Assembly: GCA_964635325.1 (NCBI GenBank) | Contig: CAZWOL010000057.1 | Location: 1 to 17,259, forward strand | DNA: 17,259 nt | Direction of reading: 5' to 3' | From: BOG-1112 sp964635325 | Lineage (GTDB): Bacteria; Bdellovibrionota_B; Oligoflexia; Oligoflexales; Bog-1112 | In this document: one piece after another, positions 8,097-14,933 of the stretch | Layout: each line of letters begins with the position of its first letter | Numbering within the stretch: the stretch's first letter is position 1 | The notes under the pieces: generated by a model | Seen by the model: the letters and a program-made list of their open reading frames with translations, nothing else | The model's database searches: none | Told to the model about the DNA's origin: nothing | Position numbers and translations under genes: made by a program

Positions 8097-9284
8097 CTAT
8101 CTGCCAATCCACGGAAAATTCTTTAGCGCTAGAATATTCTCGGAAATGGGTAAGCGGTTTTTTTGATAAAACAAAAATCCAACCACAAGCGCAAAAATCA
8201 GCAGCGGAGAGGCAGCGGCTGCGAAGCCCCCCATATAACCTTGCTCAGCAAGCCAACGAAAACTTGTGATACATACAAAGACGGCCATCGTGGAGACAAT
8301 TGCAAAAAAGTAACTCCAGTTTTTTTGCTGACGCGCGTCATGAATACCAAGAATCATACCCAAAAACGCAAAAAGAAAGACCATCCACGGCGTCATCACA
8401 CGAGAATAGAATAGGTAGCGAGCCCGCAAAAACTCTCCCTCATCCTCTCGTTTCTCCTGCATTTGTAATTTTTTGACAAACTTGTAAAGTTTTCCAATCG
8501 AAAAACTACGGTAGTCCTCATCGAGGCTATCACGACCGAAGACTTTCTCCCTGAAAGCTCGGAGCAAGTCCAAGTCCGCTTGCTCAAACTGCAGTGTTGT
8601 GACCTCTTTGCTAATCTCATTCATCGAATAGGAAATCCCGTTACGTAAGATCATATGGAGAAAGCCATCCTTCACCGAACCCGTAATTTCAGCTTGGGCA
8701 GCAGTCATCACAAAGTCACTCTCCTTACTGTCCCGTCGCGGAGCAATAAGTACGTTCTCATAGTGTACGCGGTCTTTGGCAATAGTCTCTGTGTAAAAAA
8801 TGTACCCAAGAAAATTGTCGGCAAAAGTCCCCTCTTGGATTTTCAAACGGACTATGTTGTCAATTTCAGTTTTGGTTTTGGTAAAAAGAAAACGTTCAAA
8901 CTCACGACGTCCCCATGCTTCCAAGTTGGTCGAAGCATAAAAAGCAGCAAGGAAGACTACACTCGCAACCATAAGAACCGGGACCACAGCTCGTCGCAAG
9001 CTCATACCTGCTGTCAAAAGAGCCGTGTATTCATTGTCCGCGCTCCATCGCATAAAAACAATCAAGGTCCCGAAAAGAAAGGACACCGGAATCATAAGAG
9101 AGAGGAAAGGTGCTATAATAAATAGAAACGGCAGCAGAATATTTTCCAAACTGAACCCGAAAGCCATGAGCACATCGGATAAGCGCAAAAGTTGGGAAAT
9201 AAAAATCACCGAGCAGAAAATAGTCAGGATGAAGAGAAACTGCGGCGCCAATTCTCTGATCATGTATGAGGAAATAATTTTAAT
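8097..9284 (-). CDS. LptF/LptG-family lipopolysaccharide-export permease, probable ATT start
   Basis: Inner-membrane permease of the YjgP/YjgQ family, which with LptB and LptC extracts lipopolysaccharide for transport to the outer membrane. The architecture fits: three N-terminal membrane segments, including LLPFLFIIAPFLSLMIPVSFLFG, then ADNEYTALLTAGMS (the conserved cytoplasmic coupling segment). A periplasmic domain of about 170 residues and three C-terminal segments with RVMTPWMVFLFAFLGMILGI follow. I cannot tell LptF from LptG. The first ATG (9263) has no Shine-Dalgarno and would cut off the conserved leader. Starting at ATT 9284 gives (M)KIISSYMIRELAPQF, which matches the family's usual MKIIDRYLLREL-like opening, and a perfect AGAGGA lies 7 nt upstream. 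No ATG, GTG or TTG exists upstream before the in-frame stop at 9348. Product 395 aa. fabF follows after 67 nt. Confidence 0.9.
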   Translation of the reverse strand: MKIISSYMIRELAPQFLFILTIFCSVIFISQLLRLSDVLMAFGFSLENILLPFLFIIAPFLSLMIPVSFLFGTLIVFMRWSADNEYTALLTAGMSLRRAVVPVLMVASVVFLAAFYASTNLEAWGRREFERFLFTKTKTEIDNIVRLKIQEGTFADNFLGYIFYTETIAKDRVHYENVLIAPRRDSKESDFVMTAAQAEITGSVKDGFLHMILRNGISYSMNEISKEVTTLQFEQADLDLLRAFREKVFGRDSLDEDYRSFSIGKLYKFVKKLQMQEKREDEGEFLRARYLFYSRVMTPWMVFLFAFLGMILGIHDARQQKNWSYFFAIVSTMAVFVCITSFRWLAEQGYMGGFAAAASPLLIFALVVGFLFYQKNRLPISENILALKNFPWIGR

Positions 9285-9305
9285 ACAGAAATCCTCTTTT
9301 TTGCT

Positions 9306-9335
9306 TTGACATAAAAACTTTTTAGATTTTATCTT
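9306..9335 (+). promoter_or_regulatory. Possible sigma-70-type promoter for the transpeptidase gene
   Basis: The 84-bp AT-rich divergent gap between the permease and the transpeptidase holds a consensus -35 TTGACA (9306-9311) and, after 18 bp, TATCTT (9330-9335, 4 of 6 matches). TAGAAT at 9343-9348 is a better -10 box but lacks a good -35 at the right distance. The opposite strand has only weak candidates for the permease operon. This assignment rests on motif matching alone. Confidence 0.35.
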
Positions 9336-9368
9336 AATAAAATAGAATCACAAAAGTGTAAAACCATT

Positions 9369-10607
9369 ATGAAGATACATCATTACTTTTCCCTGACAGC
9401 ACTCACCGCACTCGCACTTGCGGTGCCGCTTACACCCATGCGGGCTGTCACCACAGGAAGCTCGGAGCAACAGCGCTCACCCCTTGCACTACCGGTAGAC
9501 CTCCCCGACGTTCTCGATGATACACAAGCTATTTTTATCACCGAAGCGAATGGTCAACGCGTTCTGACCACTTTGGATCCGCGTCTGCAGAAGGGTTTGC
9601 AGGATTTTATTCGCAAGCAGGGCAATCCAATCGCCTCGGTCGTTGTGGTCGAAGTGGAGACGGGTCGCATCCTTGCGATGGCTCAGGGACGCCAACCCAG
9701 CAAGTGGGGTGCAAACGTCCATACAGGCCTTTATCCAGGTTTTCCAGCAGCATCTATTTTCAAACTCGTACCCACATCTGCAGCTCTGCAGGTGGTGCAT
9801 ATTGATCCAACCAGTCTAATGAGTGCCCACGATCGCTGTTCCAACGTCAACCCACATGGATTGTGGATGTATAACTTTGCACCCGGCAAATCGGACGGAA
9901 TGAGCTTAGAAAGTGCTTTTGCACACTCCTGCAACAGCTTCTTTGCAAAACTAGCTGTGCAATATGTTGGCATGGGTTTGATCTCAGAATTTGCAGGCAA
10001 GTTTGGATGGGGCCACCCCATTCCTGCAGATTTTCATATTCCCCTAAGCCCTATTGACCTGCCGCTTGCTGGCTCTTCCAACATACAAACCGTCGGACGC
10101 TTTGCAGCAGGCTTTGGTCGCGTGGGCCTCAGCCCAATGCATGCTGCTTGGTTCAACCTACTGATTGCAAACAAAGGCCGTCCCCAACCACTGCGCATCA
10201 CAACCTCCCCCAACGCAATACTGACAACCGAACTCAAAGACCAAGTTGGTCTTGATGAAGCAACAACATGGAAAATACGACAAATCATGCACAAAACTGT
10301 CGTGAGTGGCACAGCTCGTGGCGTTTTCCATCGCAAGCGCTATCGTGACATTATGCCTCTGGTCGGAGGAAAGACCGGAACACTCACTTCGCAAGAGCTC
10401 AAAGCACAGGTGACTTGGTTTGCAGGTATGATGCCCTACAAGGATCCCAAATTTATAGTCAGTTCAGTTGTCGTCTTAGATGCAGAACGTTGGCATATCC
10501 GCGGTCCTGATTTAGCAGCAGAAGCATTCTTTCTTGCCCAAAAGACCGATGAAGCTGCAAAGGTTCGCTTACAGTCGCTATCAAAAGCCTCTGAAAAAGG
10601 GCTTTGA
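9369..10607 (+). CDS. Secreted penicillin-binding transpeptidase without glycosyltransferase domain
   Basis: Periplasmic D,D-transpeptidase-fold protein that would cross-link peptidoglycan or bind beta-lactams. The 412-aa product has a signal peptide (1-26, ending MRA), then RVLTTLDPRLQKGLQ (64-78), which is the segment that precedes the transpeptidase domain in class A penicillin-binding proteins. The three catalytic motifs are in order: SIFK (Ser129-Lys132), SCN (187-189) and KTGT (335-338). Between TTLD and SIFK it has VVEVETGRILAMA, also family-typical. There is no glycosyltransferase domain, no PASTA repeat and no class B dimerisation domain, and 412 aa is short. It could be a stand-alone transpeptidase or a regulator or sensor. 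No Shine-Dalgarno is visible before ATG 9369. The gene is divergent from the permease and followed by repeat copy 2. Confidence 0.88.
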   Translation: MKIHHYFSLTALTALALAVPLTPMRAVTTGSSEQQRSPLALPVDLPDVLDDTQAIFITEANGQRVLTTLDPRLQKGLQDFIRKQGNPIASVVVVEVETGRILAMAQGRQPSKWGANVHTGLYPGFPAASIFKLVPTSAALQVVHIDPTSLMSAHDRCSNVNPHGLWMYNFAPGKSDGMSLESAFAHSCNSFFAKLAVQYVGMGLISEFAGKFGWGHPIPADFHIPLSPIDLPLAGSSNIQTVGRFAAGFGRVGLSPMHAAWFNLLIANKGRPQPLRITTSPNAILTTELKDQVGLDEATTWKIRQIMHKTVVSGTARGVFHRKRYRDIMPLVGGKTGTLTSQELKAQVTWFAGMMPYKDPKFIVSSVVVLDAERWHIRGPDLAAEAFFLAQKTDEAAKVRLQSLSKASEKGL

Positions 10608-10633
10608 GTGATTTGTCATCTGAGTCGACCTGT

Positions 10634-10760
10634 TACCCCGAGCGTAGTCGAGGGGTCGCCTACATTGAGCTTTGTCCGTTCTTCGACGGCCCCCTTCGAT
10701 GTGAGAGTGTCTGGCTAAGTAGGAGATCCCTCGGCTTCACTGCGTTTCACTCGGGATGAC
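10634..10760 (+). repeat. Dispersed palindromic repeat, copy 2
   Basis: Starts about 28 bp after the transpeptidase stop in the 252-bp gap before the methyltransferase gene. It begins GTTACCCCGAGCG and ends CACTCGGGATGAC, so the ends are imperfect inverted repeats (9 of 11 bases pair). Inside are GGGGTCGCCTACATTGAGC, CTTCGACGG, CTTCGATGTGAGAG, TGGCTAAGTAGG and GATCCCTCGG, the same order as copies 1 and 3. The remaining bases of the gap hold an inverted partial copy (10781-10822) and the Shine-Dalgarno of the next gene. Confidence 0.85.
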
Positions 10761-10819
10761 GGGTCGATCCAGCACGCAGTCGAAGGACCTCCTACTTAGC
10801 CAGACACTCTCACATCGAA
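10695..10819. repeat. 31-bp perfect inverted repeat formed by copy 2 and an inverted partial copy
   Basis: Positions 10695-10725 (starting TTCGATGTGAGAG) are the exact reverse complement of 10789-10819, with a 63-nt spacer. The right arm is a second, truncated copy of the same dispersed element in opposite orientation. The perfect match over 31 bases, when other copies differ at many positions, suggests a recent origin or gene conversion. As RNA it would form a very stable long stem in the leader of the downstream methyltransferase gene, about 40 nt before its start codon. Confidence 0.9.
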
Positions 10820-10859
10820 AGGACTATCTCTACCGGTTACTGTATAGAAAGGTGCTGCT

Positions 10860-12701
10860 GTGGAATCGTTTCGTGATGCTCTTCATGCCAAGAAAGTTCT
10901 ACTTTTTGATGGTGCCATAGGCACCGAACTCTACAAGCGTGGCATCTTCATCAATCGATGCTTTGAAGATGCGAACCTCACCAACTCCGACCTCGTTCTC
11001 GACTTACATTGTGAATACGTTAAAGCAGGCGCCAATATCATCAGCACTAACAGTTGGGGAGCCAATCGCTTTAAGCTTCGCGAACACAACCTCGATGACA
11101 AACTTCATCAGATCAACACACGAGCGGTCGAACTCGCACGCCAAGCGGCTGAGGATCACGTCTACGTTGCAGGAAGCGTAGGCCCACTGGGCTGTCGCAT
11201 CGAACCTTTCGGACCAACCTCATTTCAAAAAGCTCAGGATCTCTTCGCTGAGCAAATTAAAGCTTTGGTCGAAGCCGGTGTAGATCTTATTTCGCTTGAA
11301 ACTTTCTCCGACCTCTCCGAACTTCACCAAGCGATTTTGGGATGTCGTCAGGTGGCTCCACAAATTCCAATCATTGCGCACGTCACCATCACGACAGAAG
11401 GAATCTCACCACTAGGCACTCCACTGCTTTGGATGATGCAAAAGCTACAAGAATGGGACTGTGATGTTATTGGCCTCAACTGCTCTGTCGGACCACAACC
11501 GATGCTCAGTTGCATTGAAAAGATTCGCTCACAAATCACAAAACCTCTATGCCTACAACCCAACGCTGGTCTACCCAAGGTTGTTGATGGCCGTCAGATG
11601 TATATGAGTACTCCTGAATACATGGCGCATTTTGCAAAAGAATTTTTGCAAATCGGTGTGCAGATCGTCGGAGGCTGTTGCGGCACATCCCCTGAACACA
11701 CGCATGCGATGGGCAATGCCATTCGCTATGCTCGTGCGATTCACAACTCAGAAGTTGAACATGTGCATATCAGTAGCGATGAAAGCAAGGAGCTCCCACG
11801 CACCCCCTTTGGAGAAAAATCTGCGTGGGCCCGTAAAATTTCGGAAGGCAAGCTCGTACGTTCTATTGAGCTACTACCTCCATCAGGCATGGATCCGTCT
11901 CTCATCATCGAACGCTCCAAACTTGTAAAAAAAGCAGGCATCGATGCTATCAACATACCTGATGGCCCCCGTGCAAGTGCTCGCATGAGTGCGATTTTGA
12001 CTGCTGTTATGATTGAGCAGCAGGGTGGTATAGAGACGGTACTGCACTACACGTGTCGCGATCGCAACTTGCTGGGTATGCAATCCGACATGCTCGGAGC
12101 ACAAGCGATTGGCCTACGCAACATGCTCTTAATCACCGGTGATCCACCCAAAATGGGATCCTACCCCAATGCCACCGGAGTCTTCGACGTCGATGCGATT
12201 GGATTGACCAACATGGTGCATCGACTCAACGGAGGTGTGGATCTGGGAGGAAGATCGATCGGACAAACCGCATCGCTTACGATCGGTGTCGGAGTCAATC
12301 CGGTCCACCACGATCACGACTTGGAGCTGCGTCGTTTTGCCTGGAAAGTCGAAGCGGGTGCTGAATGGGCCATCACCCAACCCGTCTTTGACATTCAAGC
12401 TCTGTATCGCTTTCTCGATGATATCGATCGCATGAATATTCGCATTCCCATCATTGTTGGAGCCTGGCCTTTGGTTAGCTATCGCAACGCAATGTTCATG
12501 AACAACGAAGTTCCTGGCATCGTAATTCCTCCAAGTGTGATGGAACGCATGGAAAAAGCTAAAGATGCTGCAGAGGGACAAAAGATCGGGATCGAAGTCG
12601 CTCATAGCATGGTCAAAGAACTCGAAGGCAAAGTTGCGGGTTTCCAAGTCTCTGCACCATTCGGTAAAATCGACATCGCTCTGCAAGTGCTTGGCCTATA
12701 G
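10860..12701 (+). CDS. Bifunctional homocysteine S-methyltransferase / 5,10-methylenetetrahydrofolate reductase
   Basis: A 613-aa fusion similar to Bacillus YitJ. The N-terminal domain (about 1-295) is a zinc-dependent homocysteine methyltransferase: LLFDGAIGTELYKRG (14-28), STNSWGANR (62-70), and zinc ligands Cys208 (GLNCSVGP) and Cys273/Cys274 (GGCCGTSPEH). The C-terminal domain (about 330-613) is a flavin-dependent MTHFR barrel: SIELLPPSG (335-343), INIPDGPRASARMS, HYTCRDRN, LLITGDPPKMGSYP, and AEWAITQPVFD. There is no cobalamin-binding or activation domain as in full MetH, so the methyl donor of the first domain is not certain. Together the domains link folate one-carbon units to methionine. 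The start is GTG at 10860, forced by an in-frame TAG 12 nt upstream and supported by AAAGGTG 5 nt away. The repeat region lies directly in its leader. Confidence 0.95.
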   Translation: MESFRDALHAKKVLLFDGAIGTELYKRGIFINRCFEDANLTNSDLVLDLHCEYVKAGANIISTNSWGANRFKLREHNLDDKLHQINTRAVELARQAAEDHVYVAGSVGPLGCRIEPFGPTSFQKAQDLFAEQIKALVEAGVDLISLETFSDLSELHQAILGCRQVAPQIPIIAHVTITTEGISPLGTPLLWMMQKLQEWDCDVIGLNCSVGPQPMLSCIEKIRSQITKPLCLQPNAGLPKVVDGRQMYMSTPEYMAHFAKEFLQIGVQIVGGCCGTSPEHTHAMGNAIRYARAIHNSEVEHVHISSDESKELPRTPFGEKSAWARKISEGKLVRSIELLPPSGMDPSLIIERSKLVKKAGIDAINIPDGPRASARMSAILTAVMIEQQGGIETVLHYTCRDRNLLGMQSDMLGAQAIGLRNMLLITGDPPKMGSYPNATGVFDVDAIGLTNMVHRLNGGVDLGGRSIGQTASLTIGVGVNPVHHDHDLELRRFAWKVEAGAEWAITQPVFDIQALYRFLDDIDRMNIRIPIIVGAWPLVSYRNAMFMNNEVPGIVIPPSVMERMEKAKDAAEGQKIGIEVAHSMVKELEGKVAGFQVSAPFGKIDIALQVLGL

Positions 12702-12812
12702 GCCACCTTCACCACGTCTCATCTGCGCACCAACCTCAGCGAACATTCACCTACAACTCTCTACCTTAAGCATCGTTAATATACATGCAGTAAAAGCCTT
12801 GAGAGGTATAAG

Positions 12813-13763
12813 ATGAAGTGGACAAAGTGGGCGCTAGCTCTATGCTTAGGATCATCAACTCTTCACGCAAAAAACCCACTCGAGGAGTGGATTGAAAAAT
12901 ACGAGCTCAAGCCGCTTGCAGAATCCGAGTACTGGAAGCAAAACCCTGGAGTGCTACCTTACGATGAATGCAAGCTTGTTTCTGCAAACGGCACACGCGT
13001 GCATGGGCACCGACACGAAACCCTTGTGGGTGTATCCAAATACAAGGAGCCCTTTACGCTCTTTTGCTTTAGCAAAAAACTCAAAGTCGGCTTTCAGATT
13101 CCTCTCGACTTTAGAAAAGAGTATTCCGTTGGTCTTGCGATCAACTGGGATCTCTACCACTACGCCTCAGGACACATGCGTCATTTGGATGCAAAAAATG
13201 CCCAGGACCTCTTTGGAACCTACAAAGGCTTCAGTGGTGGCATCGGTGTCGGAATATCGGTAAGCGGAGCTATTTTACGACACAGTGGAATTGCGATGAC
13301 GTTGAATGAAAGCGGGAGTGCAACTCTTGTTCATGTTGCTGCAAGCTATAGATCACTCACCTTGGATTCACGACGTCTGATTGAAGGTGAAATTTACTCA
13401 CCATACTATTTAGAAAAAGAAGCAGAGCTACGCGAAGCAACACATACTCCCGTGTCCGAGATCGAGGACCTCGACAAATTTTTTGCGATGGTTAAAGATG
13501 CCAGCACAGAACTCAACAATTGGCCTGACAGCAAAAAATTTACAAGTACTTTTCGTTACTGGATTCACCATCTCAAGAGTCGTGCCGACATCGAGCAGCA
13601 GTGTCAACTCGCACTCGCTCGTCCATACTCACATCACGAAGAACAGGAGATCTCTGATTGTTCGTTGAGTGCACAACATCTTGCGCATGTGGACATTCGC
13701 AAGCTGCGTGGCACGCTCGATCCTGACTTTCTCGCAAGGCTTCAATTTAAGAAAATTCGCTAG
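12813..13763 (+). CDS. Secreted protein of unknown function, 316 aa
   Basis: ATG at 12813 with GAGAGG 6 nt upstream. Signal peptide 1-19 (MKWTKWALALCLGSSTLHA, cleavage after LHA). The mature protein has a central Gly/Val/Ser-rich beta-like section, LFGTYKGFSGGIGVGISVS... (133-151). This resembles the GTY.G....VG.G layout of small periplasmic DUF992-type proteins, but I am not confident of that. A charged helical half follows (EDLDKFFAMVKDASTELNN, DIEQQCQLALARPYSHHEE). Three mature cysteines precede or follow the beta region without obvious pairing. The last residues (PDFLARLQFKKIR) are encoded by the stretch that was duplicated together with the following small gene. A weak promoter may lie at 12754-12782 (TAATAT as -10). 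Function unknown. Confidence 0.82.
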   Translation: MKWTKWALALCLGSSTLHAKNPLEEWIEKYELKPLAESEYWKQNPGVLPYDECKLVSANGTRVHGHRHETLVGVSKYKEPFTLFCFSKKLKVGFQIPLDFRKEYSVGLAINWDLYHYASGHMRHLDAKNAQDLFGTYKGFSGGIGVGISVSGAILRHSGIAMTLNESGSATLVHVAASYRSLTLDSRRLIEGEIYSPYYLEKEAELREATHTPVSEIEDLDKFFAMVKDASTELNNWPDSKKFTSTFRYWIHHLKSRADIEQQCQLALARPYSHHEEQEISDCSLSAQHLAHVDIRKLRGTLDPDFLARLQFKKIR

Positions 13764-13827
13764 TATATTTTATATAACGGTGCTTAAACCAGTGTGTGCT
13801 TTTGACAAGCTTGGAAAGGATCTACTC

Positions 13828-14259
13828 ATGCGTCTACTTAAGATTTTGATGAGCTGCATACTCTTTTTGAATTTAAGCACGGCAAAAGCAGCAGATGACA
13901 AACTGATTGCAGCATGCTGTATAACGAGTGGATTGATTTTAACTGGTGCATCTATCGGGGGCTTTATAGCATCAGCATCAGATAATCAAGTGATGGACTA
14001 CTGCACGGGGGACATCTCCGTCTGCTGCAAAAGAAACCTAACTCAAACCAACATCGAACTGACAGCCTGCGCTCCTCAAACAACCAATAAACCGGTGTGC
14101 GAAAGTAATTTCTTCCCTTATTGCCCGACAACGACTGGCTTCGATGCTCCTAAGCAAGAAATGAAGACTGGAGCTGTCATAATCGGAGCAGTTTCAATTG
14201 TTGGTTTAGTTGGAGGCATCATGTCTTTTGGAGCTGGCATTATGAGACTCGTTATATAG
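13828..14259 (+). CDS. Small cysteine-rich exported/membrane protein, 143 aa, paralog A
   Basis: ATG at 13828 with GGAAAGGA 7 nt upstream; the open frame further upstream only overlaps the previous gene in another frame. Residues 1-21 are a signal peptide (MRLLKIL...LNLSTAKA). It is followed by a hydrophobic segment (26-50, LIAACCITSGLILTGASIGG), a polar loop of about 60 residues with six cysteines (59, 66, 67, 81, 91, 99), and a second glycine-rich hydrophobic segment (114-143). The loop would be extracytoplasmic if both segments span the membrane. Compared with paralog B, the signal peptide is 18 of 21 identical, while the mature part is far more diverged but keeps C-x6-CC, C-x-PQT and FPYC. 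I recognise no family. It probably shares a transcript with, or lies 64 nt after, the secreted orphan upstream. Confidence 0.82.
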   Translation: MRLLKILMSCILFLNLSTAKAADDKLIAACCITSGLILTGASIGGFIASASDNQVMDYCTGDISVCCKRNLTQTNIELTACAPQTTNKPVCESNFFPYCPTTTGFDAPKQEMKTGAVIIGAVSIVGLVGGIMSFGAGIMRLVI

Positions 14260-14270
14260 CAACTTTCTGT

Positions 14271-14319
14271 GAAAGATACTCACCGCAATTAGCTTCAAAG
14301 ACTTCGAGATGACCGTGAC
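14271..14319 (-). pseudogene. Duplicated fragment of the 3' end of the ABC-F gene
   Basis: Forty-nine bases match the C-terminal coding end of the ABC-F gene (14956-15004) at 43 positions, with an exact run of 19 bases (14301-14319, ending GATGACCGTGAC). It starts 11 bp after paralog A's stop and has no open frame of its own. It marks where the convergent ABC-F gene once ended before the tandem duplication pushed it to the right. Confidence 0.88.
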
Positions 14320-14321
14320 AA

Positions 14322-14387
14322 TCCTAACTTTCTCGCAGAGCCTCAATTTAAGAAAATTCGCTCGCATATTTTGTATGACGGTGCTTA
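14322..14387 (+). pseudogene. Duplicated, decayed 3' end of the secreted orphan gene
   Basis: Reads PNFLAEPQFKKIR in the frame corresponding to the PDFLARLQFKKIR end of the 316-aa protein. The original TAG stop has become TCG, so the frame now runs on to a TAA at 14385-14387. It has no start and is certainly not a functional gene. Its left edge (14320-14322) abuts the ABC-F fragment, showing the duplication junction. Confidence 0.85.
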
Positions 14388-14430
14388 AAACAGCGTGGAG
14401 CTTTTGACAACATTGGGAAAGGATCTACTC

Positions 14431-14892
14431 ATGCGTTTACTTAAGATTTTGATCAGCTGCGTACTCTTCTTGAATTTAAGCACGGCTCGTGCAGAATTGG
14501 GAGCCGGAGCCATTGGTGCTTGTGGTGCTTGCATAGGGATCACAGGTTTACTTGTTATGGGGGCATCAATCGGAGGCATTGTTGCTTCTATAAACGCAGA
14601 TAAAATTAACACCTGCGATGAAGGTCTATCCGCCTGTTGCCAAAAAAATGGAACGCAAATTACACCTTATAATTGCGTTCCACAAACGGGCAATACCTCT
14701 TCCTCTTGCACAGCAAATACTTTTCCTTATTGCTCTACATATGCAGGCTACGTTCCTGCAAATCAAAAATGGGCAGCTGGGCCCATTGCAGGTGTTGTGG
14801 TCTCTTCCATCTTTTTAGCAGTAGGATCGAGCTGCTGTTGCATAACAGCTGCAATATGGCAGGCCTTTTTGGAGCTGGTTGGACAACGTTGA
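14431..14892 (+). CDS. Small cysteine-rich exported/membrane protein, 153 aa, paralog B
   Basis: ATG at 14431 with GGGAAAGGA 7 nt upstream, in the same leader as paralog A. Signal peptide 1-21 (MRLLKIL...LNLSTARA). Hydrophobic segment 24-53 rich in Gly, Ala and Ile with Cys31 and Cys34, including MGASIGG, which is also in paralog A. The loop has cysteines at 62, 69, 70, 82, 93 and 101, the same pattern as paralog A: C-x6-CC-x(11-13)-C-x(9-10)-C-x7-C, with the shared words NGTQ/NLTQ, PQT and FPYC. A second hydrophobic segment (115-145) carries a CCC triplet. The cysteine pattern suggests three disulfides in an extracytoplasmic loop. I recognise no family. It converges on the ABC-F gene 41 nt away. 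Confidence 0.82.
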   Translation: MRLLKILISCVLFLNLSTARAELGAGAIGACGACIGITGLLVMGASIGGIVASINADKINTCDEGLSACCQKNGTQITPYNCVPQTGNTSSSCTANTFPYCSTYAGYVPANQKWAAGPIAGVVVSSIFLAVGSSCCCITAAIWQAFLELVGQR

Positions 14893-14933
14893 GAATATTG
14901 AACCAAGCAGGCTAGGCTGTTTTTTCGCAAGGC

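Larger units (their letters stand above)
13721..14319. repeat. Left unit of a roughly 0.6-kb tandem duplication
   Basis: The unit consists of the last 14 codons of the orphan gene ending at 13763, a 64-bp spacer, the first small cysteine-rich gene (13828-14259), and a non-coding scar at 14271-14319. The scar matches 43 of 49 bases with the 3' end of the ABC-F gene (14956-15004). The right unit follows immediately from 14322. The unit's order equals the present order around the second gene, which identifies the event as a simple tandem duplication. Confidence 0.9.

Noticed and set aside
12129..12686. 185-codon minus-strand frame
   Set aside because: Antisense to the MTHFR domain, whose motifs are continuous through it.
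13802..13807. TTGACA before each cysteine-rich gene as a -35 box
   Set aside because: It lies only about 20 bp before the ATG and next to the Shine-Dalgarno, too close to promote that gene.
13828..13857. Lipoprotein signal (LMSC / LISC) in the small proteins
   Set aside because: The cysteine is at residue 10, inside rather than after the hydrophobic core, and a normal cleavage site (AKA/ARA) follows.
14904..14925. Terminator between paralog B and the ABC-F gene
   Set aside because: A T-run follows CAGGCTAGGCTG, but only a 3-bp stem can form; not convincing.
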